From: Martinezella multihospitum
GTDB taxonomy: Bacteria > Pseudomonadota > Alphaproteobacteria > Rhizobiales > Rhizobiaceae
NCBI RefSeq assembly: GCF_900094585.1
Contig: NZ_FMAG01000006.1
Location: 1-64,000 of the forward strand
Reading direction: 5' to 3'
Length of the DNA: 64,000 nt
Position 1 is the stretch's first letter. Each line of letters starts with the position of its first letter. Below, in pieces: positions 19,240 through 27,209 of the stretch. Both the position numbers and the translations under genes were made by a program. The notes under the pieces were generated by a model. It was not told the DNA's origin. It did no database searches and saw nothing but the letters and a program-made list of their open reading frames with translations.

Positions 19240-20010
19240 TTAGCGGCCGCCCACGGCTGTCGACACAGGCACGGTATTATCCACAAGGCGCGTTTTGACG
19301 AAGTTCTGGACAGCGGCATCCATGGCGCGCCAATCACCCAGCTGATTGCTGGAGAAGCGGTAAAGAACACTTAAATCCTTACCGACCTTGATGTCCCTCT
19401 GACAGTCGCCGCTGGTTGCCAGCGCGGGCGAGGAGGGCAGGATGCATCGCACAACGTAATCGGTCTCGCCGGGCCGCGGCGCCGTCAAAAGGATTTCGTC
19501 GTTATAGCCGGCATCCGTACGAAGCCGATGCGCCGTCAGGCCGAAGGGGCCGGCATAAGCGGCCCCATCCATCAGCTGCGAATAGATCGGACCGAGCCGG
19601 CCGGACATGTCATGGGACATGGTGCTCTGGCTGATTTGCAGGAAGATTAGAGAGGACGACTGCGAGATATCGTCGAAGCGCATCCGATCGGTTTCACTAT
19701 AACCCTGCATCTGCGGCCAGGTCAGATAGAGATCGACGCGCTCGGCCGTACCGTCCGAACGCTCGCTTGGAAAGCGGATGGTATTTGCGGCCAGACGCAT
19801 CGTGTCGTCGCCGATCGTGACAGAGATAGGCTTGATATCCGTCGTATGGCCTGCAAGCGAAATTTTCTCGCCAAGCCAGTGCCCACCAACCGATATGGCG
19901 ACAGTCAAGGCTGCCAGAACGGCAACACCTGCCGTGAGCCGATAGACAAAGCCGCTCGATATCAGCGGTCTTTCTTCGATCATTGCGGCGGATGACAGAG
20001 GAGGAGCCAT
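19240..20010 (-). CDS. Membrane-anchored conserved hypothetical protein
   Basis: A protein of 256 residues if started at the ATG 20010 (preceded by AAGGCAAGAG); the frame is open to 20058, which would give 272. One membrane helix lies near the N-terminus (YRLTAGVAVLAALTVAISVG), with the rest outside: ISVTIGDDTMRLAANTIRFP and VDLYLTWPQMQGYSE. No enzyme motif was seen. A CtrA-type box sits 109-123 bp upstream of 20010. Function unknown. Confidence 0.7.
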   Translation of the reverse strand: MAPPLSSAAMIEERPLISSGFVYRLTAGVAVLAALTVAISVGGHWLGEKISLAGHTTDIKPISVTIGDDTMRLAANTIRFPSERSDGTAERVDLYLTWPQMQGYSETDRMRFDDISQSSSLIFLQISQSTMSHDMSGRLGPIYSQLMDGAAYAGPFGLTAHRLRTDAGYNDEILLTAPRPGETDYVVRCILPSSPALATSGDCQRDIKVGKDLSVLYRFSSNQLGDWRAMDAAVQNFVKTRLVDNTVPVSTAVGGR

Positions 20011-20118
20011 ACTCTTGCCTTCATTTCCTTCCGCTCCGGTCGCCATCATCGATGGCAAAGCCTCGCGGCGTCTGACTTTTTTGAGTCTCGTCGGAAATGA
20101 TGATTGGCGCCACGATAG

Positions 20119-20133
20119 TTAACCGACAGTTAA
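20119..20133. promoter_or_regulatory. CtrA-like binding site (TTAA-N7-TTAA)
   Basis: Two exact TTAA half sites are separated by CCGACAG, the spacing of the CtrA cell-cycle regulator in alphaproteobacteria. It lies upstream of the membrane-anchored hypothetical gene on the minus strand. Motif match only. Confidence 0.45.
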
Positions 20134-20211
20134 ATATGCATCGCAAGCCATGCTAATGGCACACTTAAATTCTCGGGATATTTTCAGCGCCTGCCTTGAG
20201 GCCAGTCACCA

Positions 20212-20252
20212 AATGAAAAAGAGCCGTTCCCCGGGACAGTGGGAACGGCTCA
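20212..20252 (-). terminator. Rho-independent terminator of the BTLCP gene
   Basis: On the minus strand GAGCCGTTCCC pairs with GGGAACGGCTC, then TTTTTCATTT follows. It is about 95 nt beyond the stop of the gene at 20347. Confidence 0.85.
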
Positions 20253-20346
20253 GAGGCACCGGCCTGGACAGAAATCAGGGGACGAGACCGGGCCTCTGAC
20301 TTTGACCATCGACGCTAGGTCGCCGATGATCCTGTGTGGAAAACGC

Positions 20347-20952
20347 TTATTTCAAGCTGCCGACCGCGACGGCGCGGCCATCCTGAATCTTGACCCAGCG
20401 GGCCGGATGGTCGGCGGACTGGCGCTTGAGGAAGGTATATTCGGTCTCGGACCAGAGCTTCACCTTGTTGCGCATGTTATCGAGAATGAAATCGCCACGA
20501 TCCGTGCGTACCGTCAGCACGGCATGACCTTCGCCGTTCGGCTGCAGCACGACGGTCATAAGCAGATCGGAAGGCGAGAAGCCGGCATCGATGAGCTGCT
20601 TGCGCTTCAGCAGCGCAAAATCTTCGCAGTCGCCGGCGGTGGTCGGGATCGCCCACTTCTCTTCGACGCCGTAGAGTTCCATATCGGTCATCGGCTTGAT
20701 GGTCGTGTTGACCGTGTAATTGATCTTCAGGATCGTCTTCCAGCTATCCTGGTTAAGGATCATCGGGCCTGCGTCACCGCCGGAATAAGCGCATTCCCGC
20801 GGATTTTCCTTGCAGAACTCATAGTGACCGATCGGAGGGGCGGCGTCGCCGGTGATCGTCATGTTGGCGGGTGCTGCCTGAGCAAGACCGAAGAAGCCAA
20901 GAGTGGAAAGCGCCAGAGCGGCAAAGCCGCGAAGTACGATTTGAAAGTTCAT
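20347..20952 (-). CDS. Transglutaminase-like cysteine peptidase (BTLCP)
   Basis: A 201-residue exported protein with signal peptide (GFAALALSTLGFFGLAQAA). The catalytic triad of the bacterial transglutaminase-like cysteine proteinase family is visible: Cys in TTAGDCEDFALLKR near 121, His in GEGHAVLTVRTDRG near 153, and Asp in DFILDNM near 168. Members in other bacteria act on periplasmic or surface adhesins (LapG-type) but substrates of this subfamily are unknown. AGGGAC is upstream of the ATG. It has its own terminator. Confidence 0.88.
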   Translation of the reverse strand: MNFQIVLRGFAALALSTLGFFGLAQAAPANMTITGDAAPPIGHYEFCKENPRECAYSGGDAGPMILNQDSWKTILKINYTVNTTIKPMTDMELYGVEEKWAIPTTAGDCEDFALLKRKQLIDAGFSPSDLLMTVVLQPNGEGHAVLTVRTDRGDFILDNMRNKVKLWSETEYTFLKRQSADHPARWVKIQDGRAVAVGSLK

Positions 20953-21344
20953 GTCCCTGTCCCTGTTTTTATTGGGATCAGAATGACACGCGTGATTTTA
21001 CCTGACGCAAAATTGCACAGTCAAATTAATGGCTTAGTTGAATCAAATCTGGAGAAAATTCTCATAAAACACGCAGAAAACTTGATTCAAGTTCGCGGCA
21101 AATTCGATTAAAATTTGAGGAATATCAGTATGGAATGCTGCGATGCAGGAATTTGATATCCGGCTGTTTCGCAACGGTTTTCAACAATGAGGATCGTTAA
21201 CGTCCGGGCACAGATCTGGGCAGCAACCGTATCGTATTGATACAGAACACGCCTGGCGATGAGCCTGCCAAGTGCTGGAAATGACCGCAAGAACCTGAAC
21301 CTGTCCCATTTTGGGAAAGCCGGCTCAAAAAATATTTTTGATTT
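20953..21344. other. Intergenic region, 392 bp, AT-rich
   Basis: Clearly more AT-rich than its surroundings. It contains the promoter region of the BTLCP gene at the left and the 3' flank of pip at the right (the minus-strand side is T-poor there, so no clear terminator). No ORF, known motif or structured RNA could be supported. Confidence 0.45.
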
Positions 21345-22307
21345 TTATTGCTTGAAATCGCGGCATAGCCCGTCGGTTGCGCGGATGATCGCGGCAGCCA
21401 TCTCCGCGACCGCCGGCGAGTGGGCCGCGTTCGCGACGACCACCAGTTCCGCCCGTGGCCATGCTTGCGACAATTCCCACGCGGTTACCAGCGGCGCCTC
21501 GAGATCCATGCGGCCCTGGATCATCGTACAGGGGATACCGGCGAGCCGGTGGATATCGCGCAGGATCTGCCGCTCCTCGAGCCAGCCCAGATGGTGGAAG
21601 TAGTGCGTGATGATCCGGGCACGGGCCGTCAGATAGCGAGGATCGGACCACCGGGACGGCAGAGTCTCGCGCGGATCGATCAGGATCGAGGCGCCTTCCC
21701 ATTCGTGCCAGTCTCTGGCAGCTCTCACATGGATTGCGGGATCTGGATCAAGCAGAAGGCGATAATAGGCAGCGACGAGATCGCCATCGCGATCCTCTTC
21801 AGGCACGGCAGCCCGAAAACGTGCCCATTGCTCCGGAAAGAAACGACCGAGACCTTGATAGAGCCAATCGATTTCCGATTGTCTCGTCATGGTGATACCG
21901 ACGAGGAGCAAGCTTTCCACTCGTTGCGGATGAGTTTCGGCATAGGCGAGCGCAAGCGTGCAGCCCCAGGAGTTGCCGAATATGATCCAGCTTTCAATAC
22001 CGAGGCGCCACCGCAATTGCTCGATATCAGCAATCGTGTGCCATGTCGTGTTGGCCGAGAGATCGATCGCCGGTTCCGACGCGTGCGGAAGGCTACCGCC
22101 GCAGCCGCGCTGGTCGAACTGAATGATCCGATAATAGTGCGGATCGAAATAACGGCGCGTTCCAGCGGAGCTTCCTGATCCCGGGCCGCCGTGCAGGATA
22201 AGGACAGGCACACCCTCCGGGTTGCCCGATTGCATCCAGTAAACCCTGTGGCCGTCACCGACCTCAAGCAGGCCTTCGTCAAAAGGAATTGTGTGCGGGT
22301 AAAGCAT
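21345..22307 (-). CDS. pip: Proline iminopeptidase
   Basis: Alpha/beta hydrolase that removes N-terminal proline from peptides. The 320-residue protein shows oxyanion-hole LHGGPGSGSSAG near 39-50, nucleophile Ser in GNSWGCTLALAYAE near 109-112, Asp in GRMDLEAP and His in NAAHSP near the C-terminus. RRYFDPHYYRIIQFDQRGCG is characteristic of the S33 prolyl iminopeptidase family. The start ATG has only a weak ribosome site. Confidence 0.92.
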   Translation of the reverse strand: MLYPHTIPFDEGLLEVGDGHRVYWMQSGNPEGVPVLILHGGPGSGSSAGTRRYFDPHYYRIIQFDQRGCGGSLPHASEPAIDLSANTTWHTIADIEQLRWRLGIESWIIFGNSWGCTLALAYAETHPQRVESLLLVGITMTRQSEIDWLYQGLGRFFPEQWARFRAAVPEEDRDGDLVAAYYRLLLDPDPAIHVRAARDWHEWEGASILIDPRETLPSRWSDPRYLTARARIITHYFHHLGWLEERQILRDIHRLAGIPCTMIQGRMDLEAPLVTAWELSQAWPRAELVVVANAAHSPAVAEMAAAIIRATDGLCRDFKQ

Positions 22308-22379
22308 TGTGCCGTCACGCGTTGAGGAGAAGACAGGCGTCGCTATTTCGCGATGCCGCGTGACAGGAGGATGACAATA

Positions 22380-23009
22380 TCAGAGAAATTCGCGCAAGGT
22401 CTCGCGCGATTGCAGCGAAAGGAATTCGATCGCCACGCCTTCAATGAAGTGGCGGACGACGCGGCCACGCATATTGCCGAGGCGCACCGGCGTCCCGATC
22501 GTGGGGCGTATTTCGACATCGACCGCTGCGCCCGAGAGCGAGAGGTCCATGATGCGGCAGACATATCGCGTACCGTCGTCGAGCGTGAGCTCGCTGCGGG
22601 TGTTGCGCGGCGTCAGGCGATCATGGCGGCGATCTTCCGGCAGGCCGAGTTCGTGCTTGTTGGCAAGCCAGGTCAATTGGGCAGCAAGCTTTTCGCGTTT
22701 CCGCTCGGTCGCATTGATCGACATGGTGAACCCGCGGCCATCGACGGCAACGACATTGCCTTCGACACGGCCAAGGTGATCGATATAGGCGATGACGCGC
22801 TCGTCGGCGCGCGGACGTCCCAGGCAGGTGACATGAAGGTCCCCCGGCGACATCTCGGTGACCAGGCACTCGAATTCCTCGTAGTTAGCCAGCATCAGGC
22901 GACCTTGCATATTGATCGGAACCCGTTGAAAGGTCCGCTGATCATTGCGAACAGCATTGCCTGTCATTTGGTTGGGCCGTGTCGCATGGGCCGGCTGGAA
23001 TGAGTGCAT
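22380..23009 (-). CDS. PilZ-domain protein with two tandem PilZ-like halves
   Basis: Probable cyclic di-GMP effector of 209 residues. The C-terminal half has the canonical binding motif: R-L-T-P-R (RxxxR) near 132 and DLSLSG (D-x-S-x-x-G) near 158. The N-terminal half has RTFQR but then EMSPGD instead of D/N-x-S-x-x-G, so it is likely a degenerate copy. Such proteins tune motility or exopolysaccharide. The ATG 42 bp downstream is an alternative start. The PAS_5 gene lies upstream on the same strand, 82 bp away. Confidence 0.85.
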   Translation of the reverse strand: MHSFQPAHATRPNQMTGNAVRNDQRTFQRVPINMQGRLMLANYEEFECLVTEMSPGDLHVTCLGRPRADERVIAYIDHLGRVEGNVVAVDGRGFTMSINATERKREKLAAQLTWLANKHELGLPEDRRHDRLTPRNTRSELTLDDGTRYVCRIMDLSLSGAAVDVEIRPTIGTPVRLGNMRGRVVRHFIEGVAIEFLSLQSRETLREFL

Positions 23010-23091
23010 GAAGCGTCTTGAACCCTATTGCGTCTCGTCCAACTATTAGCCGCAACTCCTTAAAGTAAGGTTGTCTTTCCCAAGGCATGAC

Positions 23092-23754
23092 TTAGAGATG
23101 ATCGTCGATTTTGTTCCGAGCTGGGTCAATTCCGGCTCTCTCGCGCCCATTTTTTGCTTGAATTAACTTTCGACGCATCCATTCGCCCAGGCTGGCGCTT
23201 CCCTGATGCGGCAGAAGATCTGTCGGATCGGGATGGGGCGGCGTATCCGCGAGGCGGGCAGGGCGGTCGCGAAGCAGGCGGCTGCGGTCCAGCGCCAGAA
23301 ATTCCAGGCGCTCGTTGCCGAGCCATGTCGCGTAAACGGTAGGCGTCAGACAGCCGAGCAGTCTGTCGCAGGTGTCGCTCGATGTGCGAACCGGCAGCAA
23401 TATCAGCTCGAAGGTCATGCTGCGGCCGCTGATGCAATAACCCGTCGCATGGATCGATGCGGGAACCACGTGCCTCATCACGCCGGCGGCGATGTGCACC
23501 GGATCGTCCTGCTGACTGCCTGCCCAGAGCGCTGCGAAATTCTCGCCGCGAATCTCGCGCCCCATGAGGTTGCAGATCGCTGTGCCGGCCAGCCGGAAGC
23601 GTGGATTGTCGTCTGCCGTGTTTTCCAGGATGAACAGCTCGGGAAGAATATGGCCGATCGCCGATGGCTGTATCAAATTGCGCAAGGGGGCATCCGCGTT
23701 GCCGCGTATGTGCTCCCAATAGGTAAATATATCGATGCTCGTCTTTTGGCGCAT
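23092..23754 (-). CDS. PAS_5 domain protein
   Basis: A 220-residue protein whose first 155 residues match the alphaproteobacterial PAS_5 family: IDIFTYWEHIRGNADAPLRN, ELFILENTADDNPRFRLAGT, ICNLMGREIRGENFAALW. No kinase, cyclase or other output domain follows; the C-terminal 60 residues are Pro/Arg-rich and probably disordered. It probably senses a ligand and acts through a partner. The ATG at 23754 gives the family-like MRQKTSIDIF start; the frame is open to 23772. Confidence 0.8.
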   Translation of the reverse strand: MRQKTSIDIFTYWEHIRGNADAPLRNLIQPSAIGHILPELFILENTADDNPRFRLAGTAICNLMGREIRGENFAALWAGSQQDDPVHIAAGVMRHVVPASIHATGYCISGRSMTFELILLPVRTSSDTCDRLLGCLTPTVYATWLGNERLEFLALDRSRLLRDRPARLADTPPHPDPTDLLPHQGSASLGEWMRRKLIQAKNGRERAGIDPARNKIDDHL

Positions 23755-23842
23755 AATGCGTCCGTGTCCCATTTCATTTCAAATACAAAGGCATTCATTG
23801 CCTTCGACTCCAACCTTGCGAATTCCATGCCAGAACCGGGTC

Positions 23843-24020
23843 GTTAGGGTTAACAAGGAGTTTCGGTTGCTCCGCCGGCTGGTCGGTGTAAGGCTTTGTT
23901 CATCACTTCACCAAGTGACCTTCAGCACGAATTTCCCGGGCGCCGGACGGACCATCGAGGTCCAATCCGGAGAGGAGCATCCCGGCACGCCGCCCCATAC
24001 TGCGGGGCGGCTTTTTTTTT
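23843..24020 (+). ncRNA. Candidate small RNA or transcription attenuator
   Basis: Three successive stem-loops: TCACTT/AAGTGA at 23903-23918; a strong bulged stem CCGGA-c-GGACC / GGTCC-aa-TCCGG at 23943-23970; and a terminator stem at 23989-24011 with nine Ts. No protein gene precedes the terminator on this strand. Either a free small RNA or a leader that ends before the rhomboid gene at 24073. The 5' end is a guess. Confidence 0.45.
23989..24020 (+). terminator. Strong Rho-independent terminator
   Basis: GCCGCCCC pairs with GGGGCGGC around a 7-nt loop, followed by nine consecutive Ts. Confidence 0.9.
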
Positions 24021-24072
24021 GATTTTCGCTGCGCTATGTGTCGAAGACCTCTATTGATAAGCCGAGCAAGAC

Positions 24073-24843
24073 ATGGACGATGAACAGCTGCCGCGCCCAG
24101 AGCCGGAAAATCCGCGGCCGCAGCAGCATGTGCCCGCCTTCAACCTGCCTCCTGCGATTCTGGCGAGCCTTGCTGTCCTGATCGTCATCTTCGCGGTCAT
24201 GAACCTGCCATGGTGGTCGGACGATACGCTGAACTGGATTTATTTCGCCTTCAGCTTCATCCCCGCCCGCTATGCCTTTCCCTTGTCGCAGCAGGGACTG
24301 GAATGGCTTTGGACGCCGGTCACCTATTCGCTGCTGCATGGCGGGATCGAGCATATCGTCTTCAACAGCCTCTGGCTGATGGTCTTTGCCGCGCCCGTGG
24401 CGCGACGCATCGGTGCCCTGCGCTATGTGATTTTCTGGATTTTCTCGTCCGCCGCTTCCGCCTTCCTGCATGCGGCGCTCTATTGGGGAGACCAGACGCT
24501 TTTGATCGGGGCATCCGGCGTCGTCTCGGCGCTGATGGGGGCGGCTTGCCGCTTTGCGTTTCCGGCCATGGACGGTCGCAGGGTTTCCATGCGGCAGGCG
24601 CATCTCAACCCGCGCCTCAGCATTTTGGAGTCGCTTCGAAGCCGCACCGTGGTCGCTTATATCGTCATGTGGGTCGCCGGTAATGCACTCGTCGCCTTCG
24701 GCATCAACCTTGCGGGCGACAGCTCGCAGCCGGTGGCCTGGGATGCTCATATCGGCGGTTTCCTGTTCGGATTCCTGCTTTTTGCACCCTTCGACCGGCA
24801 GCCGCCCGTGGAAGCTCAGGAAGCTTTACCACTCGATGAATGA
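24073..24843 (+). CDS. Rhomboid-family intramembrane serine protease
   Basis: Cleaves membrane proteins within their helices. The 256-residue protein has six predicted helices. Catalytic Ser is in GASGVVSALMG near 155-160 and catalytic His in WDAHIGGFLFGF near 225; HGGIEHIVFNSLWL forms the conserved H-x-x-x-N region of helix 2. The N-terminal 24 residues are Pro-rich and cytoplasmic. A terminator-like hairpin ends 52 bp before the start, suggesting conditional read-through. Substrate unknown. Confidence 0.9.
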   Translation: MDDEQLPRPEPENPRPQQHVPAFNLPPAILASLAVLIVIFAVMNLPWWSDDTLNWIYFAFSFIPARYAFPLSQQGLEWLWTPVTYSLLHGGIEHIVFNSLWLMVFAAPVARRIGALRYVIFWIFSSAASAFLHAALYWGDQTLLIGASGVVSALMGAACRFAFPAMDGRRVSMRQAHLNPRLSILESLRSRTVVAYIVMWVAGNALVAFGINLAGDSSQPVAWDAHIGGFLFGFLLFAPFDRQPPVEAQEALPLDE

Positions 24844-25007
24844 GCTGTTGCTTTCTTACTGACACAGGCGCACCATTGCTATCCGTCGATCGTGGGATGA
24901 GGAGATCGACCGACCGACGGGCAAAGCGCCGGTTTGAGCTCCGGGGTAATTTCGGAACATATCGGACGCTTCAAGTGTTCATCATGCTTTCGAGATGGGA
25001 GGATCGA

Positions 25008-25442
25008 ATGTCAGTTTCCGTAAAGGCCATACTTGAAGCCAAGGGCCGCGACGTCGTGACGACGGGCGGTAATACGACCGTTGCCGAGGCCGCGAAGATT
25101 CTCAACGAGAATCGCATCGGTGCCATCGTGGTGGTCGGACCGGGCGGCAAGATTTCCGGCATCTTCACCGAGCGGGATGTCGTCAATGCAGTTGCCAAGC
25201 ATGGGCAGGAATGCCTCGACAAGCCGATTGCATCGATGATGACGGCCAAGGTGCACCGCTGCAAGGAAGATACGACGACCGACGAATTGATGGAGCTGAT
25301 GACGATGCGCCGCTTCCGTCACGTTCCTGTCGAGGAGAAGGGCAAGCTTTCCGGCATCATCTCAATCGGCGACGTCGTCAAATGGCGCATCCGCGAGATC
25401 GAGATCGAGGCCGAGCAGATCAAAGCCTATATCGCCGGATAA
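25008..25442 (+). CDS. CBS-domain pair protein
   Basis: A 144-residue protein made of two CBS motifs forming one Bateman module (about 8-65 and 75-135), e.g. ILNENRIGAIVVVGPGGKIS, GIFTERDVVNAVAKHG, and RRFRHVPVEEKGKLSGIISI. It probably binds adenine nucleotides and regulates a partner. GGGAGGA stands 5 nt before the ATG at 25008; upstream in-frame sequence is ignored for that reason. Followed by a RIME-like repeat. Confidence 0.9.
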   Translation: MSVSVKAILEAKGRDVVTTGGNTTVAEAAKILNENRIGAIVVVGPGGKISGIFTERDVVNAVAKHGQECLDKPIASMMTAKVHRCKEDTTTDELMELMTMRRFRHVPVEEKGKLSGIISIGDVVKWRIREIEIEAEQIKAYIAG

Positions 25443-25510
25443 GGGTGGTTACGCACTCTCGAAGCAATCGACCCGAGCTCAAAGCAAAGCGGCGCCGATT
25501 GTGCGGCGTT

Positions 25511-25613
25511 AGAGCGATACCAGGAAAAGTGCGTAGCGGTTTTCCGTCCGGAATTGCGTGAAAACAAAGAGATAGAGCGGTTCGGAGATTCCGTGAAAAG
25601 TTGAACCGCTCTA
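25511..25613. repeat. RIME-like palindromic intergenic repeat
   Basis: Begins AGAGCGATACCAGGAAAAG and ends GAACCGCTCTAG. An internal perfect arm AGAGCGGTTC (25574-25583) pairs with GAACCGCTCT (25603-25612). Sequence and position right after a stop codon match the rhizobial intergenic mosaic elements I recall. The copy is close to complete. Confidence 0.7.
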
Positions 25614-25666
25614 GCAGCGCCTCTTCTCGGCGCAGGGGTCTACATGAGCTGTCAGTTTTTCACAGT

Positions 25667-26626
25667 TTAACGCGCGTAGGCTTCTTGCATGCGCCGGATT
25701 TCGGTCAATCTTGCCGATGCCTCTTCGTAGCCGCGCTCTATTGCTTCGCCAGCACGATGAAATTCCGAAAGGCCGATATCGCTGAGGCGCGGATGCAGCC
25801 CCAGATCGGGCGGGTCGCCGGCAAGGCGCGCACGCGCAATTCTATCCTGTATTATGTTGAAAGCCTGTACCATGACACCCGTCATGCCGAGTTTCATGGC
25901 GGGCGCATCTTCGCGGCGAAGCAGATCGCCGTTGGGCGAGCCGACATTGTGTTTGACTACCGCGGACCGGCCATAGAGATCGTAGTGCAGGTTTACCGCA
26001 ACCACCAAAGGCTGTTCATAAGTTCGGCAGACCGAAACCGGCACCGGATTGACCAAGGCGCCATCGACCAGCGTACGGCCGTTGGAGCGCACCGGCTCGA
26101 AGATGCCGGGCAGGGCATATGATGCCCGCAGCGCAGTGATGAGAGAGCCGTTGGCAATCCAGACTTCATGGCCTGTGTTCAACTCCGACGCGACCGCGAC
26201 GAAGGGACGGTCGAGATCTTCGATGGAAAATCCTTCCAGATGCTCCTGCATACGCTTGGTGAGTCGCATGCCGCCGAACAATCCGCTTCCGCCGATGGTG
26301 AGGTCGAGCAGGCTGGCGATGCGTCTCATGGTCAACGAACGCGCAAAAGCTTCGAGTTCGTCCAGCTTGCCCGCAAGATAGCAGCCACCGACGAGGGCAC
26401 CGATCGACGTGCCGGCAATCATGCCGACTGCGATGCCGGCTTCATCGAGCGCGCGCAAAACACCGATATGCGCCCAGCCACGCGCAGCGCCACCGCCGAG
26501 CGCCAAGGCAATCTTCACTTTTTTAGGAGGGGCAGGAGGGAGAAGCGGGGTAGACGTATCCTGCGTAAGGCCTGAACCGGTCGAGCTCTGTCCGCCGATG
26601 TGACGATTCAACCCCCAATTCAGCAT
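25667..26626 (-). CDS. Patatin-like phospholipase (RssA type)
   Basis: Lipid acyl hydrolase with a Ser-Asp dyad. The 319-residue protein shows oxyanion motif GGGAARGWAHIG, nucleophile GTSIG in IAGTSIGALVGGCYLAGK, and the Asp motif DGALVNPVPV. GGAGGAGG lies 7 nt before the ATG at 26626, so the 21 residues upstream in the open frame are excluded. A GC hairpin sits just before the ribosome site (26640-26660). Cellular role is unknown. Confidence 0.9.
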   Translation of the reverse strand: MLNWGLNRHIGGQSSTGSGLTQDTSTPLLPPAPPKKVKIALALGGGAARGWAHIGVLRALDEAGIAVGMIAGTSIGALVGGCYLAGKLDELEAFARSLTMRRIASLLDLTIGGSGLFGGMRLTKRMQEHLEGFSIEDLDRPFVAVASELNTGHEVWIANGSLITALRASYALPGIFEPVRSNGRTLVDGALVNPVPVSVCRTYEQPLVVAVNLHYDLYGRSAVVKHNVGSPNGDLLRREDAPAMKLGMTGVMVQAFNIIQDRIARARLAGDPPDLGLHPRLSDIGLSEFHRAGEAIERGYEEASARLTEIRRMQEAYAR

Positions 26627-26639
26627 TTTTACGCCTCCT

Positions 26640-26660
26640 CCGAGGCTCCGTGTGCCTCGG
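26640..26660 (-). promoter_or_regulatory. Hairpin in the 5' leader of the patatin gene
   Basis: CCGAGGC and GCCTCGG form a 7-bp stem with a 7-nt loop, ending about 4 nt upstream of the GGAGGAGG ribosome site. It could influence translation initiation. Confidence 0.35.
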
Positions 26661-26734
26661 CTAAAATACTGTCCCTTTTTCGTTTCCAAATCGTATACTG
26701 ATTGTGGCTTGTTGAAACACCATCACCGATAGGT

Positions 26735-27184
26735 CTACTGCTTGTAGACTTCTTCCGGATTGAAATGCAGGTGATCGTCGACCACGCTCAGCACCGGCTT
26801 CCCATCTTCGAGCTCAACCGTGCGATAGAAGCAGGAACGGCGGCCAGTATGGCACGTCGCATCATGTCCGGCGACCTCCACTTTCAGCCAGATTGCATCC
26901 TGATCGCAATCCGTTCGGATTTCCTTCACCGTCTGAAGGTTTCCGGAGGTTTCGCCCTTTTTCCAGATTTTCCCGCGCGAGCGGCTGAAATAGTGCGCCG
27001 TGCCGGTCTTGATCGTCAGCGCGAGCGCCTCGGCATTCATATGCGCGACCATCAGCAATTCGCCATCATGCGCATCCGTCACGATCGCGGTGATCAAGCC
27101 GCGATCGTCGAAACGGGGCGTGAAGTCGCCTGCATCCTCCAGCTCGGATTTATCTTCGGAAGAAGCATTGAAAATCAGGTTCAT
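26735..27184 (-). CDS. hisI: Phosphoribosyl-AMP cyclohydrolase
   Basis: Third step of histidine synthesis: opens the adenine ring of PR-AMP. The 149-residue protein has the zinc-site motifs DCDQDAIWLKV and HDATCHTGRRSCFYR, with MVAHMNAEAL and ARYFSRSRGKIWKKGETSGN-like segment (HYFSRSRGKIWKKGETSG). The ATG at 27184 gives the usual MNLIFNASS start; upstream in-frame residues look unrelated. It follows folE on the same strand with 25 bp between them, so the two are likely co-transcribed. Confidence 0.95.
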   Translation of the reverse strand: MNLIFNASSEDKSELEDAGDFTPRFDDRGLITAIVTDAHDGELLMVAHMNAEALALTIKTGTAHYFSRSRGKIWKKGETSGNLQTVKEIRTDCDQDAIWLKVEVAGHDATCHTGRRSCFYRTVELEDGKPVLSVVDDHLHFNPEEVYKQ

Positions 27185-27209
27185 TTCCGGCTCTTTCGTT
27201 GAAGCCCGG

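Larger units (their letters stand above)
20011..20346. other. Intergenic region with CtrA-type site and a minus-strand terminator
   Basis: No gene. The left part carries the upstream region of the membrane-anchored gene with the TTAA-N7-TTAA box at 20119-20133. The right part holds the terminator of the BTLCP gene at 20212-20252. Confidence 0.55.
23755..24072. other. Divergent intergenic region with a structured plus-strand transcript
   Basis: Separates the PAS_5 and rhomboid genes. It holds the three-hairpin candidate RNA described at 23843-24020. Nothing else was recognised. Confidence 0.5.
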
